Part shown: piece by piece, positions 8,157-16,897 of the stretch
Position numbering within the stretch: the stretch's first letter is position 1
Layout of the letters: each line of letters starts with the position of its first letter
DNA from: Congregibacter variabilis
GTDB lineage: Bacteria; Pseudomonadota; Gammaproteobacteria; Pseudomonadales; Halieaceae
Reading direction: 5' to 3'
Assembly (NCBI RefSeq): GCF_045689235.1
Contig: NZ_CP136864.1
Span: forward strand, 620,001-684,000
DNA: 64,000 bases
Program-made: the position numbers and the translations under genes
Notes under the pieces: generated by a model
Told to the model about the DNA's origin: nothing
What the model saw: only the letters and a program-made list of their open reading frames with translations
Database searches by the model: none

Positions 8157-10517
8157 ATGACTCAATCCATCGCCGCACTCCTGGCGGCAGAGCTTGCTAT
8201 TGACGTTAAACAGGCCATTGCCGCTGTAGCCCTTCTGGATGAGGGCGCCACAGTGCCTTTTATATCTCGCTACCGAAAGGAGGTAACCGGTGGATTGGAC
8301 GATACGCAAATGCGGCTTTTAGAGGAGCGCCTGCGATACCTTCGCGAGATGGCGGAGCGTCGGGATGCGATTCTCAAGAGCATAGACGAGCAGGATAAGT
8401 TGACACCGGAGTTAGAGGCGGCGATCAAAGATGCCGAGACAAAAAGCCGCCTGGAAGACCTGTACCTGCCTTACAAGCCCAAGCGAAGGACTAAGGCGAT
8501 GATTGCCCGAGAGGCAGGCTTGGAGCCCCTCGCGGATGCTTTATATGGCGATCCAAACCTCGATCCTGAGGTGCTTGCCGCAGACTATTTAAATGTAGAA
8601 GCAGGTTTTGATAGTAATAAGGCCGTGCTGGACGGTGCTAAGCAAATCCTGATGGAACGATTTGCCGAGGACGCGGAGTTGCTGCATCGGCTGCGGAGCT
8701 TTCTTAAGTCTGACGGGCTTCTGGCATCCCGTGTGGTGACGGGTAAAGAGGAGGAGGGTGCCAAGTTCAGTGACTACTTTGAGCATACTGAACCTCTTAA
8801 GTCGGTACCGTCTCACCGTGCTCTAGCGATGTTCAGAGGGCGCAATGAAGGGTTTTTGATGCTGGATTTACGGCTTACTTCTGAAGAGTCCAGCGCTGAT
8901 ACGCATCCCTGCCAAGGCATGATTGCCGCACACTGGAGCATTGAAGATAAGGGCAGGGCTGCGGACAAGTGGCTCGCCGAAGTCGTTCGTTGGACCTGGT
9001 CAGTCAAAATGCCACTGCATATTCAGAGTGATCTACTTATGGCTTTGCGCGAGCAATCCGAAGCTGAGGCAATTCGCGTTTTTGCAAGTAATCTAAAGGA
9101 CTTGCTGCTGGCAGCTCCGGCGGGGCCACAGGTGACTATTGGTCTGGATCCAGGTTTACGTACCGGGGTGAAAGTTGCTGCGGTAGATGCCACGGGCAAG
9201 CTGGTCGATCAGGCGACGATTTATCCAACACCACCGCAGAATAAAATCCGTGAGGCGGCCGCGACACTTGTCACCATGATCAAGAAGCATGGCGTTCAAT
9301 TAATAAGCATAGGTAACGGCACCGGCAGTAGAGAGACCGATCGCTTTGTGGCCGAGGCGCTTGCAGCACATGCGGAATTATCGGTACGCCGGGTTGTGGT
9401 TAATGAAGCGGGCGCTTCCATTTACTCGGCCTCTGAGCTTGCTGCAAAGGAGTTCCCGGATGTTGACGTCACGATTCGCGGCGCGGTATCTATTGCCAGA
9501 CGCTTACAGGATCCGCTTGCCGAGCTGGTGAAGATAGATCCGCAATCCATAGGGGTAGGGCAGTACCAACACGATGTCAGTCAGGTGCAGCTGGGACGCC
9601 AACTTAACGCCGTGGTAGAGGATTGCGTGAATGCGGTAGGCGTAGATATCAATACGGCGTCCTCGCCATTGTTAACCCGGGTATCCGGATTGAGCCCACG
9701 CATTGCCGAAAACATTGTGTCCATGCGTGACACCAAGGGGCGCTTTGAGAATCGTAAAGCCTTGCTGGACGTCGTTGGCATGGGCGCCAAGACCTTTCAG
9801 CAGGCCGCTGGCTTTTTACGGGTCATGGATGGCGACAACCCTCTGGATGCATCTGCGGTGCACCCAGAGTCGTATTCCCTGGTCGAGAAAATCGCAACGG
9901 AAAATGGTCGGGAACTGCGAGGACTCATTGGTGATAGCCCGTTTCTGCGCGCGGTAAACGCCAGGGACTATGTTTCCAAAGACGTTGGACTGCCAACGGT
10001 GACTGACATCCTCAGTGAGCTGGAAAAACCGGGACGGGATCCACGTCCCGAGTTTAAGACGGCCAAGCTGCAAGATGGTATCGAGAAAATCACGGACCTG
10101 CGGTTGGATATGGTGCTTGAGGGCACTGTGACTAACGTCACCAGTTTTGGCGCTTTTGTAGACGTAGGCGTACACCAGGACGGCTTGGTGCATATATCAG
10201 CGATGTCGGATAAGTTTATTAAAGATCCACGCGAAGCAGCCAAAGCCGGTGACATCGTTAAAGTGAAAGTCATGGCCATTGATGTGCCGCGCAAACGCGT
10301 GGGCTTGAGTATGCGCCTGACAGACAGTGCACAAGAGCCGGGGGCAGAGCCCAAGAAGAGGAATCACCGTCCAGCTCAGGGTAAGCGCGAGAATGCACAG
10401 CCGACTCGGCCGCGTAGGGGTCCTCAAGGAACTGCAAAGCAGTCCTCAAACCACGGCGCAGTAAAGCCTAATAACGCTTTTGCCGATGCGTTTGCAAAGG
10501 CTCGAGACAAGCGCTGA
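8157..10517 (+). CDS. tex: RNA-binding transcription accessory protein Tex (YhgF)
   Basis: A 786-residue Tex protein. It has the N-terminal helical Tex domain (starting SIAALLAAELAI, with TVPFISRYRKEVTGGLDD), a YqgF-like RNase H-fold domain (IGLDPGLRTGVKVAAVD near residue 335), helix-hairpin-helix segments (INTASSPLLTRVSGLSPRIAENIV) and a C-terminal S1 RNA-binding domain (about residues 650-720). A Lys/Arg/Pro-rich tail follows. Tex proteins bind nucleic acid and RNA polymerase and influence transcription and stress tolerance. ATG start at 8157 with AAAGG upstream. Monocistronic, convergent with the AEC permease. Confidence 0.96.
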   Translation: MTQSIAALLAAELAIDVKQAIAAVALLDEGATVPFISRYRKEVTGGLDDTQMRLLEERLRYLREMAERRDAILKSIDEQDKLTPELEAAIKDAETKSRLEDLYLPYKPKRRTKAMIAREAGLEPLADALYGDPNLDPEVLAADYLNVEAGFDSNKAVLDGAKQILMERFAEDAELLHRLRSFLKSDGLLASRVVTGKEEEGAKFSDYFEHTEPLKSVPSHRALAMFRGRNEGFLMLDLRLTSEESSADTHPCQGMIAAHWSIEDKGRAADKWLAEVVRWTWSVKMPLHIQSDLLMALREQSEAEAIRVFASNLKDLLLAAPAGPQVTIGLDPGLRTGVKVAAVDATGKLVDQATIYPTPPQNKIREAAATLVTMIKKHGVQLISIGNGTGSRETDRFVAEALAAHAELSVRRVVVNEAGASIYSASELAAKEFPDVDVTIRGAVSIARRLQDPLAELVKIDPQSIGVGQYQHDVSQVQLGRQLNAVVEDCVNAVGVDINTASSPLLTRVSGLSPRIAENIVSMRDTKGRFENRKALLDVVGMGAKTFQQAAGFLRVMDGDNPLDASAVHPESYSLVEKIATENGRELRGLIGDSPFLRAVNARDYVSKDVGLPTVTDILSELEKPGRDPRPEFKTAKLQDGIEKITDLRLDMVLEGTVTNVTSFGAFVDVGVHQDGLVHISAMSDKFIKDPREAAKAGDIVKVKVMAIDVPRKRVGLSMRLTDSAQEPGAEPKKRNHRPAQGKRENAQPTRPRRGPQGTAKQSSNHGAVKPNNAFADAFAKARDKR

Positions 10518-10539
10518 CAGCTAACCGACCCGACGGTGC

Positions 10540-11490
10540 CTAGACTAAATGGGCAAGCGACAACAGGAAAAACCCAAGGGTGACCGTCAGCGCCGATAAC
10601 AGTGTGGTGAGTACTACAATGTTGGCTGCGAGGCCGCCGTTGCCGCCCGCGGCCACCACCATGACGAAGCTCGCCGCTGCCGTCGGCGAGGCGAGTAAAA
10701 GAAATAGCACGCCCAGAGCTTCGCCGCGCACACCCATCGCCAGTCCAATTAGAACTGCCAGAACGGGTGCAAGACACAGGCGCCAGATCGTAGCTTCGCG
10801 GGTGAGGGTGGCCGCGGAGCGCAGGAGAGACAGCTTCATGGCGCCGCCAATACACAGCAGCGCGATAGGTAAAAAGTAGTTGGAAACGCCCCGCGCTAGC
10901 TGTGGCACCAAGGCCGGAAGCGGAACCCCCAATGCACTGACGAGCAAGCCCAGGAAAATGCCGATGATCAGTGGATTTCTGGCCATGCTCAAGATCAAGG
11001 TGACCGCCGATTGGCGCGACCCAAGTGTCGTGTTTAACAACCACACGGCGATGACGTTATATAGCGCTGTGAGCACAGCGATCGGCAATGCTGCCAGTCT
11101 AAGGCCGGACTCCCCGAAGGCGGCAGCGCAAAGCGCAATGCCCACGATGGCCAGGTTTGAACGATAGGCGCCCTGGACAAAGATACCCAGTTCGCGTCGG
11201 GCAAAACCGCGCCACACTCCATAGGACCAGGCGAGCACCACAGTAATCCCGGTGGCGACGATGGCGGCGAAAAGGTGATCGACGTTACCGGATCGGCGAA
11301 GGTCCAGCTGCGCAGCACTGGCAAACAAAAGAAAAGGCAGTGCATATCTGAAGCCAAATTGAGAGATGGCGTCGACCATCTGCTCGGATAACCAGCCAAG
11401 GCGGCGTGCCGCCACGCCCGCAAGAACCCAGCAGAATGTAGGTCCGGATACAGCAAGGGCAGTGAGCAATATGCTGAGGGGTGAATCCAA
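10540..11490 (-). CDS. AEC (auxin efflux carrier) family permease
   Basis: A 316-residue protein with about ten hydrophobic segments in two five-helix halves, the AEC/BASS-type layout. Recognisable parts are SMARNPLIIGIFLGLLVSALG between the halves and a Gly/Ser/Thr-rich crossover near the C-terminus (LLASPTAAASFVMVVAAGGN). Bacterial relatives carry malonate and other organic anions; the substrate here is unknown. The start must be TTG at 11490, because a stop lies four codons upstream and no ATG or GTG occurs before the first membrane helix. There is no good ribosome site, so the start is uncertain. Confidence 0.82.
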   Translation of the reverse strand: MDSPLSILLTALAVSGPTFCWVLAGVAARRLGWLSEQMVDAISQFGFRYALPFLLFASAAQLDLRRSGNVDHLFAAIVATGITVVLAWSYGVWRGFARRELGIFVQGAYRSNLAIVGIALCAAAFGESGLRLAALPIAVLTALYNVIAVWLLNTTLGSRQSAVTLILSMARNPLIIGIFLGLLVSALGVPLPALVPQLARGVSNYFLPIALLCIGGAMKLSLLRSAATLTREATIWRLCLAPVLAVLIGLAMGVRGEALGVLFLLLASPTAAASFVMVVAAGGNGGLAANIVVLTTLLSALTVTLGFFLLSLAHLV

Positions 11491-11664
11491 GGAGTGCGGT
11501 TACCTTAGGCGGAGGGGTTTAGCGGTTTCTGATGGCTACTGTATTGTTATCCATGCGGTCTATTTAACATAATATGTATTATACGCAGTTATGGGTATAC
11601 GGCCCTGGCGCCCTGCGCCCGCCAATCAGGCGAGCTAACTCGTTCTGTGCAAGCCACGGCGTGC

Positions 11665-12177
11665 TCATTCAGCCTGCGCCGTCATCTTGACCATATCGTA
11701 GCCGGCGTCGGTTTTAGCTAATTCTGCATTTACCGAATCTACAAAAGCCTGATCATAGGCTGCTGCACCTGCAGTGGACCAAAAAGCGCGCCCGCCCGGT
11801 GACCCCAGAATACTGCGTATGTCGTTTTGTACAATGGCCCATTGCGTGTCCGGCAGTACATCGTCAGCATAGGATTGGTGCATCACCGACCAGAGGTTTG
11901 CGTACTGGCCAACGAACATAAAAAACTGCATGCGTTCGTCTTCGTTTAGATCGTCCACCGAGGCAAGTCCTCGCCGGAACACCGACGCCGCTTGCAGGTC
12001 CTGAGCGATCACCATGTTGATCTGTCCCGCAGCGTCCACAAATGCATAGCGAGCTTCGGACTGAGCTTGTTTGTTAATGCTGCGGGTTTGAATCGCAAGA
12101 TACACCAGTGAGACCACAATCAGCGCCAGGCCCAAGAGCTCGACAACCGCCGCGACGGCTTCCCAGTTAATAGTCAC
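11665..12177 (-). CDS. Hypothetical single-pass membrane protein
   Basis: A 170-residue protein I do not recognise. Residues 8-28 form one clear membrane helix (VAAVVELLGLALIVVSLVYLA), followed by a soluble, mainly helical domain. Its tryptophans and acidic residues recur in small membrane-anchored proteins common in marine proteobacteria. No catalytic motif is seen. The GTG start follows the yjbQ stop codon with no gap, and GGAG lies 8 nt before it inside the yjbQ end, so it is translationally coupled to yjbQ. It is last in an operon with the DASS transporter and YjbQ. Confidence 0.72.
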   Translation of the reverse strand: MTINWEAVAAVVELLGLALIVVSLVYLAIQTRSINKQAQSEARYAFVDAAGQINMVIAQDLQAASVFRRGLASVDDLNEDERMQFFMFVGQYANLWSVMHQSYADDVLPDTQWAIVQNDIRSILGSPGGRAFWSTAGAAAYDQAFVDSVNAELAKTDAGYDMVKMTAQAE

Positions 12178-12618
12178 TTAAATTACTCCTTGGGTGTCTT
12201 GCGTTCCCTGTAGCGTCGCTACAATAGATCGTGATCCGGCCCGATCACGATGCTCCGCCAGATATACCCCCTGCCAGGTTCCCAGCGCCAAATGTCCCTG
12301 GCGTATAGGAATGGTCAGATCGATGCCAATAAGGACACTTTTTATGTGCGCCGGCATATCGTCATCGCCCTCAAGAACGTGCCGATAGTAAGGCGCGTTG
12401 CGGGGTGCGAGCGTTTCAAAGTGTCGCTGCAGGTCGCGGCGCACATCAGGGTCAGCGTTTTCATTAATAGCTAATGACGCCGAGCTATGTTGTATGAACA
12501 GATGCAGCAGCCCTACTTCGCAGCGCTCAATGCCCTGCACCCTGCTCTCGATGAATTCTGTGATGAGATGAAAGCCGGGTTCAAACGGCGGAAGCGTAAT
12601 CAGTGATTGCGTCCAGAT
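12178..12618 (-). CDS. yjbQ: YjbQ / UPF0047 family protein, with an apparent non-AUG start
   Basis: A 147-residue YjbQ protein (UPF0047). The conserved HLFIQHSSASLAINENADPDVR, DDMPAHIKS and LGTWQGVYLAEHR blocks cover nearly the whole length. Relatives have weak thiamine-phosphate synthase activity; the real role is unsettled. The family N-terminus (WTQSLITLPPFEPGFHLITEFI) is present and in frame, but no ATG, GTG or TTG occurs between the in-frame stop at 12631-12633 and a GTG at 12540, which lies inside the conserved fold. AAGGGG, overlapping the stop codon of the DASS gene, is 8 nt before an ATC codon (12616-12618) at the position of the E. coli Met-1. ATT (12622-12624) and CTG (12601-12603) are the alternatives. 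Confidence 0.85.
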   Translation of the reverse strand: MWTQSLITLPPFEPGFHLITEFIESRVQGIERCEVGLLHLFIQHSSASLAINENADPDVRRDLQRHFETLAPRNAPYYRHVLEGDDDMPAHIKSVLIGIDLTIPIRQGHLALGTWQGVYLAEHRDRAGSRSIVATLQGTQDTQGVI

Positions 12619-12630
12619 TGTAATAGCCCC

Positions 12631-14112
12631 TTAACCGAGCACTAAAGGCACCAGCCATACAGCGGCAGCCGTAAGCAAACATAACGACACAATATTCATT
12701 ACGAAGCCGGCTCGGATCATGTCTGAGATTCGAAGTACGCCAGAGGCAAAGACAATGGCGTTAGGTGGCGTTGCTACCGGAAGCATAAAAGCGCAACTGG
12801 CGGCTAAAGTAACGGGCACGCACAGTACCAGCGGATCTATGCCCATTTGCAGGGCAATCGCCCCCACTACCGGTAAGAACGTTGCGGCTGTAGCAAGGTT
12901 ACTGGTGAGTTCGGTAAGAAAAACAACCAGCCCCGCAGAGGCCAGCACCAGAACCAATGTGCCCAACGATGCCAGCGGTGCCAGGCCCTCCCCTAACCAG
13001 TTGGCAAGCCCTGAGTCAGATACCTGTGCCGCAAGACTTAGGCCGCCACCAAATAAAACAAGTACGCCCCAGGGCAAGCGAGCAACATCTGGCCAACTCA
13101 TCAGTGCACCCCCTTTAATGTCGCCATTAGGCACTACAAACAGGAGTAAGGCTGCAGCCATAACGATGCCGGTATCGCTCAGCCCCGATAGCCCGGGCAG
13201 CTCTGCAAGCATACTGCGCGACATCCATAGTAGAACGACGAGCAAAAACACCATGCCCACTCGCTTTTCAGCTTTGCTCATCTCCCCCAGGTCTTCGCGC
13301 ATCGCGACGATCATTTGTTGTGCCTGCTCGCTTGCAGGAATGTTCACTTTAAAAACGATCGAGGTGAGTAGCCACCATCCCAGGGGCAGTAATACTACAG
13401 TGAGCGGAACGCCGATCATCATCCAGTCTGCAAAGGCAATAGTGATTCCGTAGCTGTCCTCAAGGAAGGCTGCCAGAAGTATGTTCGGCGGTGTGCCAAC
13501 CAGGGTAGAGAGCCCACCAATCGTGGTGGAGTATGCAAGAGCCAACATCAGCGCGATTTGAAACTGCCTGGCATCGGCATCGTTAACACGCAAGGTCTGG
13601 TCAGCGATCAGACCCGCTACCGAAACTGCTATGGGCAAAAGCATCATGGTGGTTGAAGTGTTTGTCATCCACATTGATAACAAGGCGGCCACTACCATAA
13701 ATCCTAGAATCAACCTTTTGCCGTCGGTACCGGTTCTAGAAAGGATCCACAGCGCTATGCGTCGATGCAGCGACCATTTCTCAACGGCTAAAGCCAGAAC
13801 AAAGGCACCGAGAAAAAGATAGATAATCGGATGGGCATAGCTTTGAGCGGCCTCCTTCATGGGCGCAATGCCAAAGAGGTCGAACACCACCAGTGGAATA
13901 AAGCCTGTCGCTGGAACCGGGATAGCCTCTGTAGCCCACCAAATCGCCATCCACATTCCCACCGCGGCAACTCTCCAGGCGACATCGGGCATGGTTTCCT
14001 GATTTTCACCCAAAAGAAGCATGAGTGCGCAAGCGGCTGGTCCGGTCACTATCCCTATGCGTTGATAAATGGCGAGCGAAGTATCGCTGTGGACCGCCTC
14101 AGGCGCGTTCAT
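12631..14112 (-). CDS. DASS/SLC13-family anion:sodium symporter
   Basis: A 493-residue permease with about eleven membrane segments. The two substrate/sodium clamps of the DASS family are visible as TNTSTTMMLLPI in the first half and TSNLATAATFLPV in the second, with VGTPPNILLAA and VATPPNAIVFASG as the matching re-entrant pieces. Family members import di- or tricarboxylates, sulfate or sulfonates with Na+. ATG start at 14112 behind GGAG. First gene of an operon with yjbQ and a small membrane protein. It is divergent from the sulfide oxidation operon, so a sulfur-containing anion is possible but unproven. Confidence 0.88.
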   Translation of the reverse strand: MNAPEAVHSDTSLAIYQRIGIVTGPAACALMLLLGENQETMPDVAWRVAAVGMWMAIWWATEAIPVPATGFIPLVVFDLFGIAPMKEAAQSYAHPIIYLFLGAFVLALAVEKWSLHRRIALWILSRTGTDGKRLILGFMVVAALLSMWMTNTSTTMMLLPIAVSVAGLIADQTLRVNDADARQFQIALMLALAYSTTIGGLSTLVGTPPNILLAAFLEDSYGITIAFADWMMIGVPLTVVLLPLGWWLLTSIVFKVNIPASEQAQQMIVAMREDLGEMSKAEKRVGMVFLLVVLLWMSRSMLAELPGLSGLSDTGIVMAAALLLFVVPNGDIKGGALMSWPDVARLPWGVLVLFGGGLSLAAQVSDSGLANWLGEGLAPLASLGTLVLVLASAGLVVFLTELTSNLATAATFLPVVGAIALQMGIDPLVLCVPVTLAASCAFMLPVATPPNAIVFASGVLRISDMIRAGFVMNIVSLCLLTAAAVWLVPLVLG

Positions 14113-14250
14113 GTTGTGTCTCCGGCAGCGACTCTGCGCTTCTTAACTTTGCGCGCAGCATACGTGAATGTCGCAATTGATCATAAGGTGATGTGAGTAT
14201 TTTGATGACAGAAATCAAACATTTCACTGCCGAATTCGACTATACTTATT

Positions 14251-14278
14251 GTTATATCAATATTCTATTTAGTTATAT
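14251..14278. promoter_or_regulatory. Direct repeat GTTATAT x2 upstream of the sulfide oxidation operon
   Basis: Within the AT-rich part of the 186-bp divergent spacer, the heptamer GTTATAT occurs at 14251-14257 and again at 14272-14278, exactly 21 bp (two helical turns) apart. It ends 20 bp before the start codon of the persulfide dioxygenase gene. This arrangement suits a dimeric regulator or marks the promoter. BigR/SqrR-type sulfide-responsive repressors bind AT-rich sites before similar operons in other proteobacteria, but no such regulator gene is in the window. Confidence 0.35.
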
Positions 14279-14298
14279 GTAATGCCCGGAGGCACCCA

Positions 14299-15201
14299 AT
14301 GGCGAATCGAGCCGAGGTTACGCACTTTTTCGACGAACCCACGAACACTCTATCTTATGTCGTTAAGGACCCGGATAGTTCGGCCTGCGCGATCGTCGAC
14401 AGCGTATTGAACCTTGATTATCCCTCTGGGACCATCAGCTATGAAGGCGCCGATCGCATCATTGCTTACATCAACGATAATAAACTGAGTGTTGATTGGA
14501 TTCTCGAGACGCATGTGCATGCTGATCACCTGTCGGCTGCACCCTATTTGCAACAGCGTATAGGCGGCAAGATCGCCATCGGTTCTGCTATCACCACAGT
14601 CCAGTCAGTCTTCGCTGAGGTGTTCAATGAAGATGATGGTTTTCTTCGCGATGGTTCTCAATTCGATGTCTTATTGAACGACGGGGATGCTCTTAAGATC
14701 GGCTCCCTCGAAGGCTATGCGATGCACACGCCGGGACACACGCCAGCCTGTATGACCTACGTATTTGGTGACGCTGTGTTTGTGGGTGACACCCTGTTTA
14801 TGCCCGATTATGGTACGGCGCGCTGTGACTTTCCGGGAGGCGATGCCAGCACCCTCTTTCGTTCCATACAGAGAATTCTGGCGCTTCCAAGAGAAACCCG
14901 CATTTTTGTTTGCCACGATTACATGCCCAACGATCGGGAGTTGGCATTTGAAACAAGCGTCGGCGCTGAAATTGACGCGAACGTTCACGTGCGAGCGGGG
15001 ATTAACGAAGGCGAGTTCGTATCTATGCGCGAAGCCCGGGACAAAACCCTCGGCATGCCAAACCTCATCCTTCCCTCGCTGCAGGTCAACATGCGCGCGG
15101 GACACGTTCCTCCCCCGGAAAGCGGTGAGCGCTTCTTTTTGAAGCTGCCACTCAATGCCTTTGGTGGCCCGGACCTCTCTGATCTTGCTGCGAAGGAATA
15201 A
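14299..15201 (+). CDS. Persulfide dioxygenase-like metallo-beta-lactamase-fold protein (ETHE1/Blh family)
   Basis: A 300-residue MBL-fold protein of the persulfide dioxygenase type. Metal ligands are seen in THVHADH (residues 71-77), HTPGH (143-147), Asp164 in VGDTLF and His206 in VCHDYMP. The GTARCDFPGG block (about 172-181) is shared with ETHE1 and with Agrobacterium/Xylella Blh. Such enzymes use one Fe(II) to oxidise glutathione persulfide to sulfite plus glutathione. A clear GGAGG lies before the ATG. It is first in an operon with an SQR fusion and a SulP transporter, which supports the call over a glyoxalase II. Confidence 0.9.
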   Translation: MANRAEVTHFFDEPTNTLSYVVKDPDSSACAIVDSVLNLDYPSGTISYEGADRIIAYINDNKLSVDWILETHVHADHLSAAPYLQQRIGGKIAIGSAITTVQSVFAEVFNEDDGFLRDGSQFDVLLNDGDALKIGSLEGYAMHTPGHTPACMTYVFGDAVFVGDTLFMPDYGTARCDFPGGDASTLFRSIQRILALPRETRIFVCHDYMPNDRELAFETSVGAEIDANVHVRAGINEGEFVSMREARDKTLGMPNLILPSLQVNMRAGHVPPPESGERFFLKLPLNAFGGPDLSDLAAKE

Positions 15202-15205
15202 GACT

Positions 15206-16897
15206 ATGAGCGTAGAGTTAATCTCGGTAACCGAGTCCTTTTCTGTCTCCCGCCAGATCACCGCCGCTGATATACCCATGCTGGTAGAAGCGGGCGTAAA
15301 GTCCCTGATATGTAACCGACCAGATGGCGAAGGCAATGATCAGCCGACGATCACGGAAATTCGTACCGCCGCAGAGGCAGCTGGACTGAGCATTGCTTAC
15401 ATTCCTATTGTGTCGGGTGCGATCAGCAGCAATGACATAAAGGACTTTTCTACTGCACTGGATAAGATGGAGTCGCCGGTACACGCTTTTTGCAGAACCG
15501 GCACGCGCTCAATGACGCTGTGGAGTCTTTGTCAGCGCGCTAAGGGTGTTGCTGATGCGCAATTGCTGGCCCAAGCCAGGGACTGCGGTTACGACTTAAG
15601 CGACGCACTGCGGAGTATCCCCGTCGCAGCCTCAAAAGTGTCAGGCAGTGCTGCTTCCGAGGATCACTTTGATATTGTCATCGTAGGTGCGGGAGCCGCC
15701 GGTATCGCAGTTGCTTCCAGTTTGATGACACGTATGCAGACTTTATCAATCGCGATTATTGACCCAGCAGAAGTGCACTACTACCAGCCTGGCTGGACCA
15801 TGGTCGGCGGAGGCATCTTTCGACAGGAGGATACGGTCAAAACCATGGCCTCCTTGATTCCCGACGGCGTCCGCTGGATAAAGTCCGCCGTAGGCAGCTT
15901 CGAACCCGAAGACAACCGTGTGCTATTGGAAGACAGTCATCCGATTCACTACGATCGACTTATCGTGGCGCCCGGGATCAAGTTGGACTGGCATGGCGTA
16001 GACGGACTTGTAGAGACCCTGGGGCGCAATGGAGTGACGTCTAATTATCGCTACGACCTGGCGCCCTATACCTGGAAGCTCGTGAGCAGTATGCAAAAAG
16101 GTAAGGCTCTGTTTACCCAGCCACCCATGCCGATCAAGTGTGCCGGTGCGCCTCAAAAGGCTCTTTATCTTTCCGGTGATCATTGGCGTCGGAATGGTGT
16201 TCTTAGCAACATTGATATCAGCTTTTACAACGCAGGGCCGGTACTGTTTGGTGTCAAAGAGTATGTGCCTGCTCTGATGCAATATATTGAACGGTATCAG
16301 GCTGAGCTTAAATTCGGGCATCGTTTGAGCCGCATCGACGGCGACACGCAGACCGCCTGGTTTGAGACCCAGGATGAGTCCGGCGCTACCGTTGAAGTCA
16401 GCTCGGACTTTGACATGATCCACGTCTGCCCTCCTCAGACGGCTCCGGACTTTGTAAAGCAAAGTCCACTGGCAGATGATGCCGGATGGATCGATGTGGA
16501 TCAGAATACTTTGCAGCACAAACGCTACGCGAACATCTGGGGTCTGGGAGATGCGATGAACGCGCCCAACGCAAAGACAGCTGCAGCTGCCCGGATGCAG
16601 GCGCCAATTGTTGCGAACAATCTTCTTCATGACCTGGGGCGTGTATCCGGCGTCGCGCATTACAACGGCTATGGTTCCTGTCCGCTGACTGTGGAGCGCG
16701 GCAAGATCGTCCTTGCAGAGTTTGGCTATGGCGGGAAGCTCCTGCCGAGTTTTCCCCGTTGGTTAATCAATGGGCAGCGGCCGTCGAGATTGGCCTGGAT
16801 TCTAAAAGAACAGATTCTCCCGCCGATTTACTGGAAAGCCATGCTCAAAGGCAAGGAATGGATGGTTAATCCGGAGCGTAGCAAGGCAGACCAATGA
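15206..16897 (+). CDS. DUF442-SQR fusion: rhodanese/phosphatase-like domain joined to type II sulfide:quinone oxidoreductase
   Basis: A 563-residue two-domain protein. Residues 1-140 are a DUF442 (beta-lactamase-hydrolase-like phosphatase) domain with the P-loop CRTGTRS at residues 96-102, a likely persulfide-carrying cysteine. Residues 153-563 are an FAD disulfide oxidoreductase with VGAGAAG (160-166). Cys312 in KCAGAPQK and Cys492 in YGSCPL match the two redox cysteines of human-type (type II) SQR, with nearly the same spacing. It should oxidise sulfide at the inner membrane, passing electrons to quinone and sulfane sulfur to an acceptor that the neighbouring dioxygenase can use. I start at ATG 15206 behind AAGGA, 4 bp after the dioxygenase stop. 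Confidence 0.9.
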   Translation: MSVELISVTESFSVSRQITAADIPMLVEAGVKSLICNRPDGEGNDQPTITEIRTAAEAAGLSIAYIPIVSGAISSNDIKDFSTALDKMESPVHAFCRTGTRSMTLWSLCQRAKGVADAQLLAQARDCGYDLSDALRSIPVAASKVSGSAASEDHFDIVIVGAGAAGIAVASSLMTRMQTLSIAIIDPAEVHYYQPGWTMVGGGIFRQEDTVKTMASLIPDGVRWIKSAVGSFEPEDNRVLLEDSHPIHYDRLIVAPGIKLDWHGVDGLVETLGRNGVTSNYRYDLAPYTWKLVSSMQKGKALFTQPPMPIKCAGAPQKALYLSGDHWRRNGVLSNIDISFYNAGPVLFGVKEYVPALMQYIERYQAELKFGHRLSRIDGDTQTAWFETQDESGATVEVSSDFDMIHVCPPQTAPDFVKQSPLADDAGWIDVDQNTLQHKRYANIWGLGDAMNAPNAKTAAAARMQAPIVANNLLHDLGRVSGVAHYNGYGSCPLTVERGKIVLAEFGYGGKLLPSFPRWLINGQRPSRLAWILKEQILPPIYWKAMLKGKEWMVNPERSKADQ

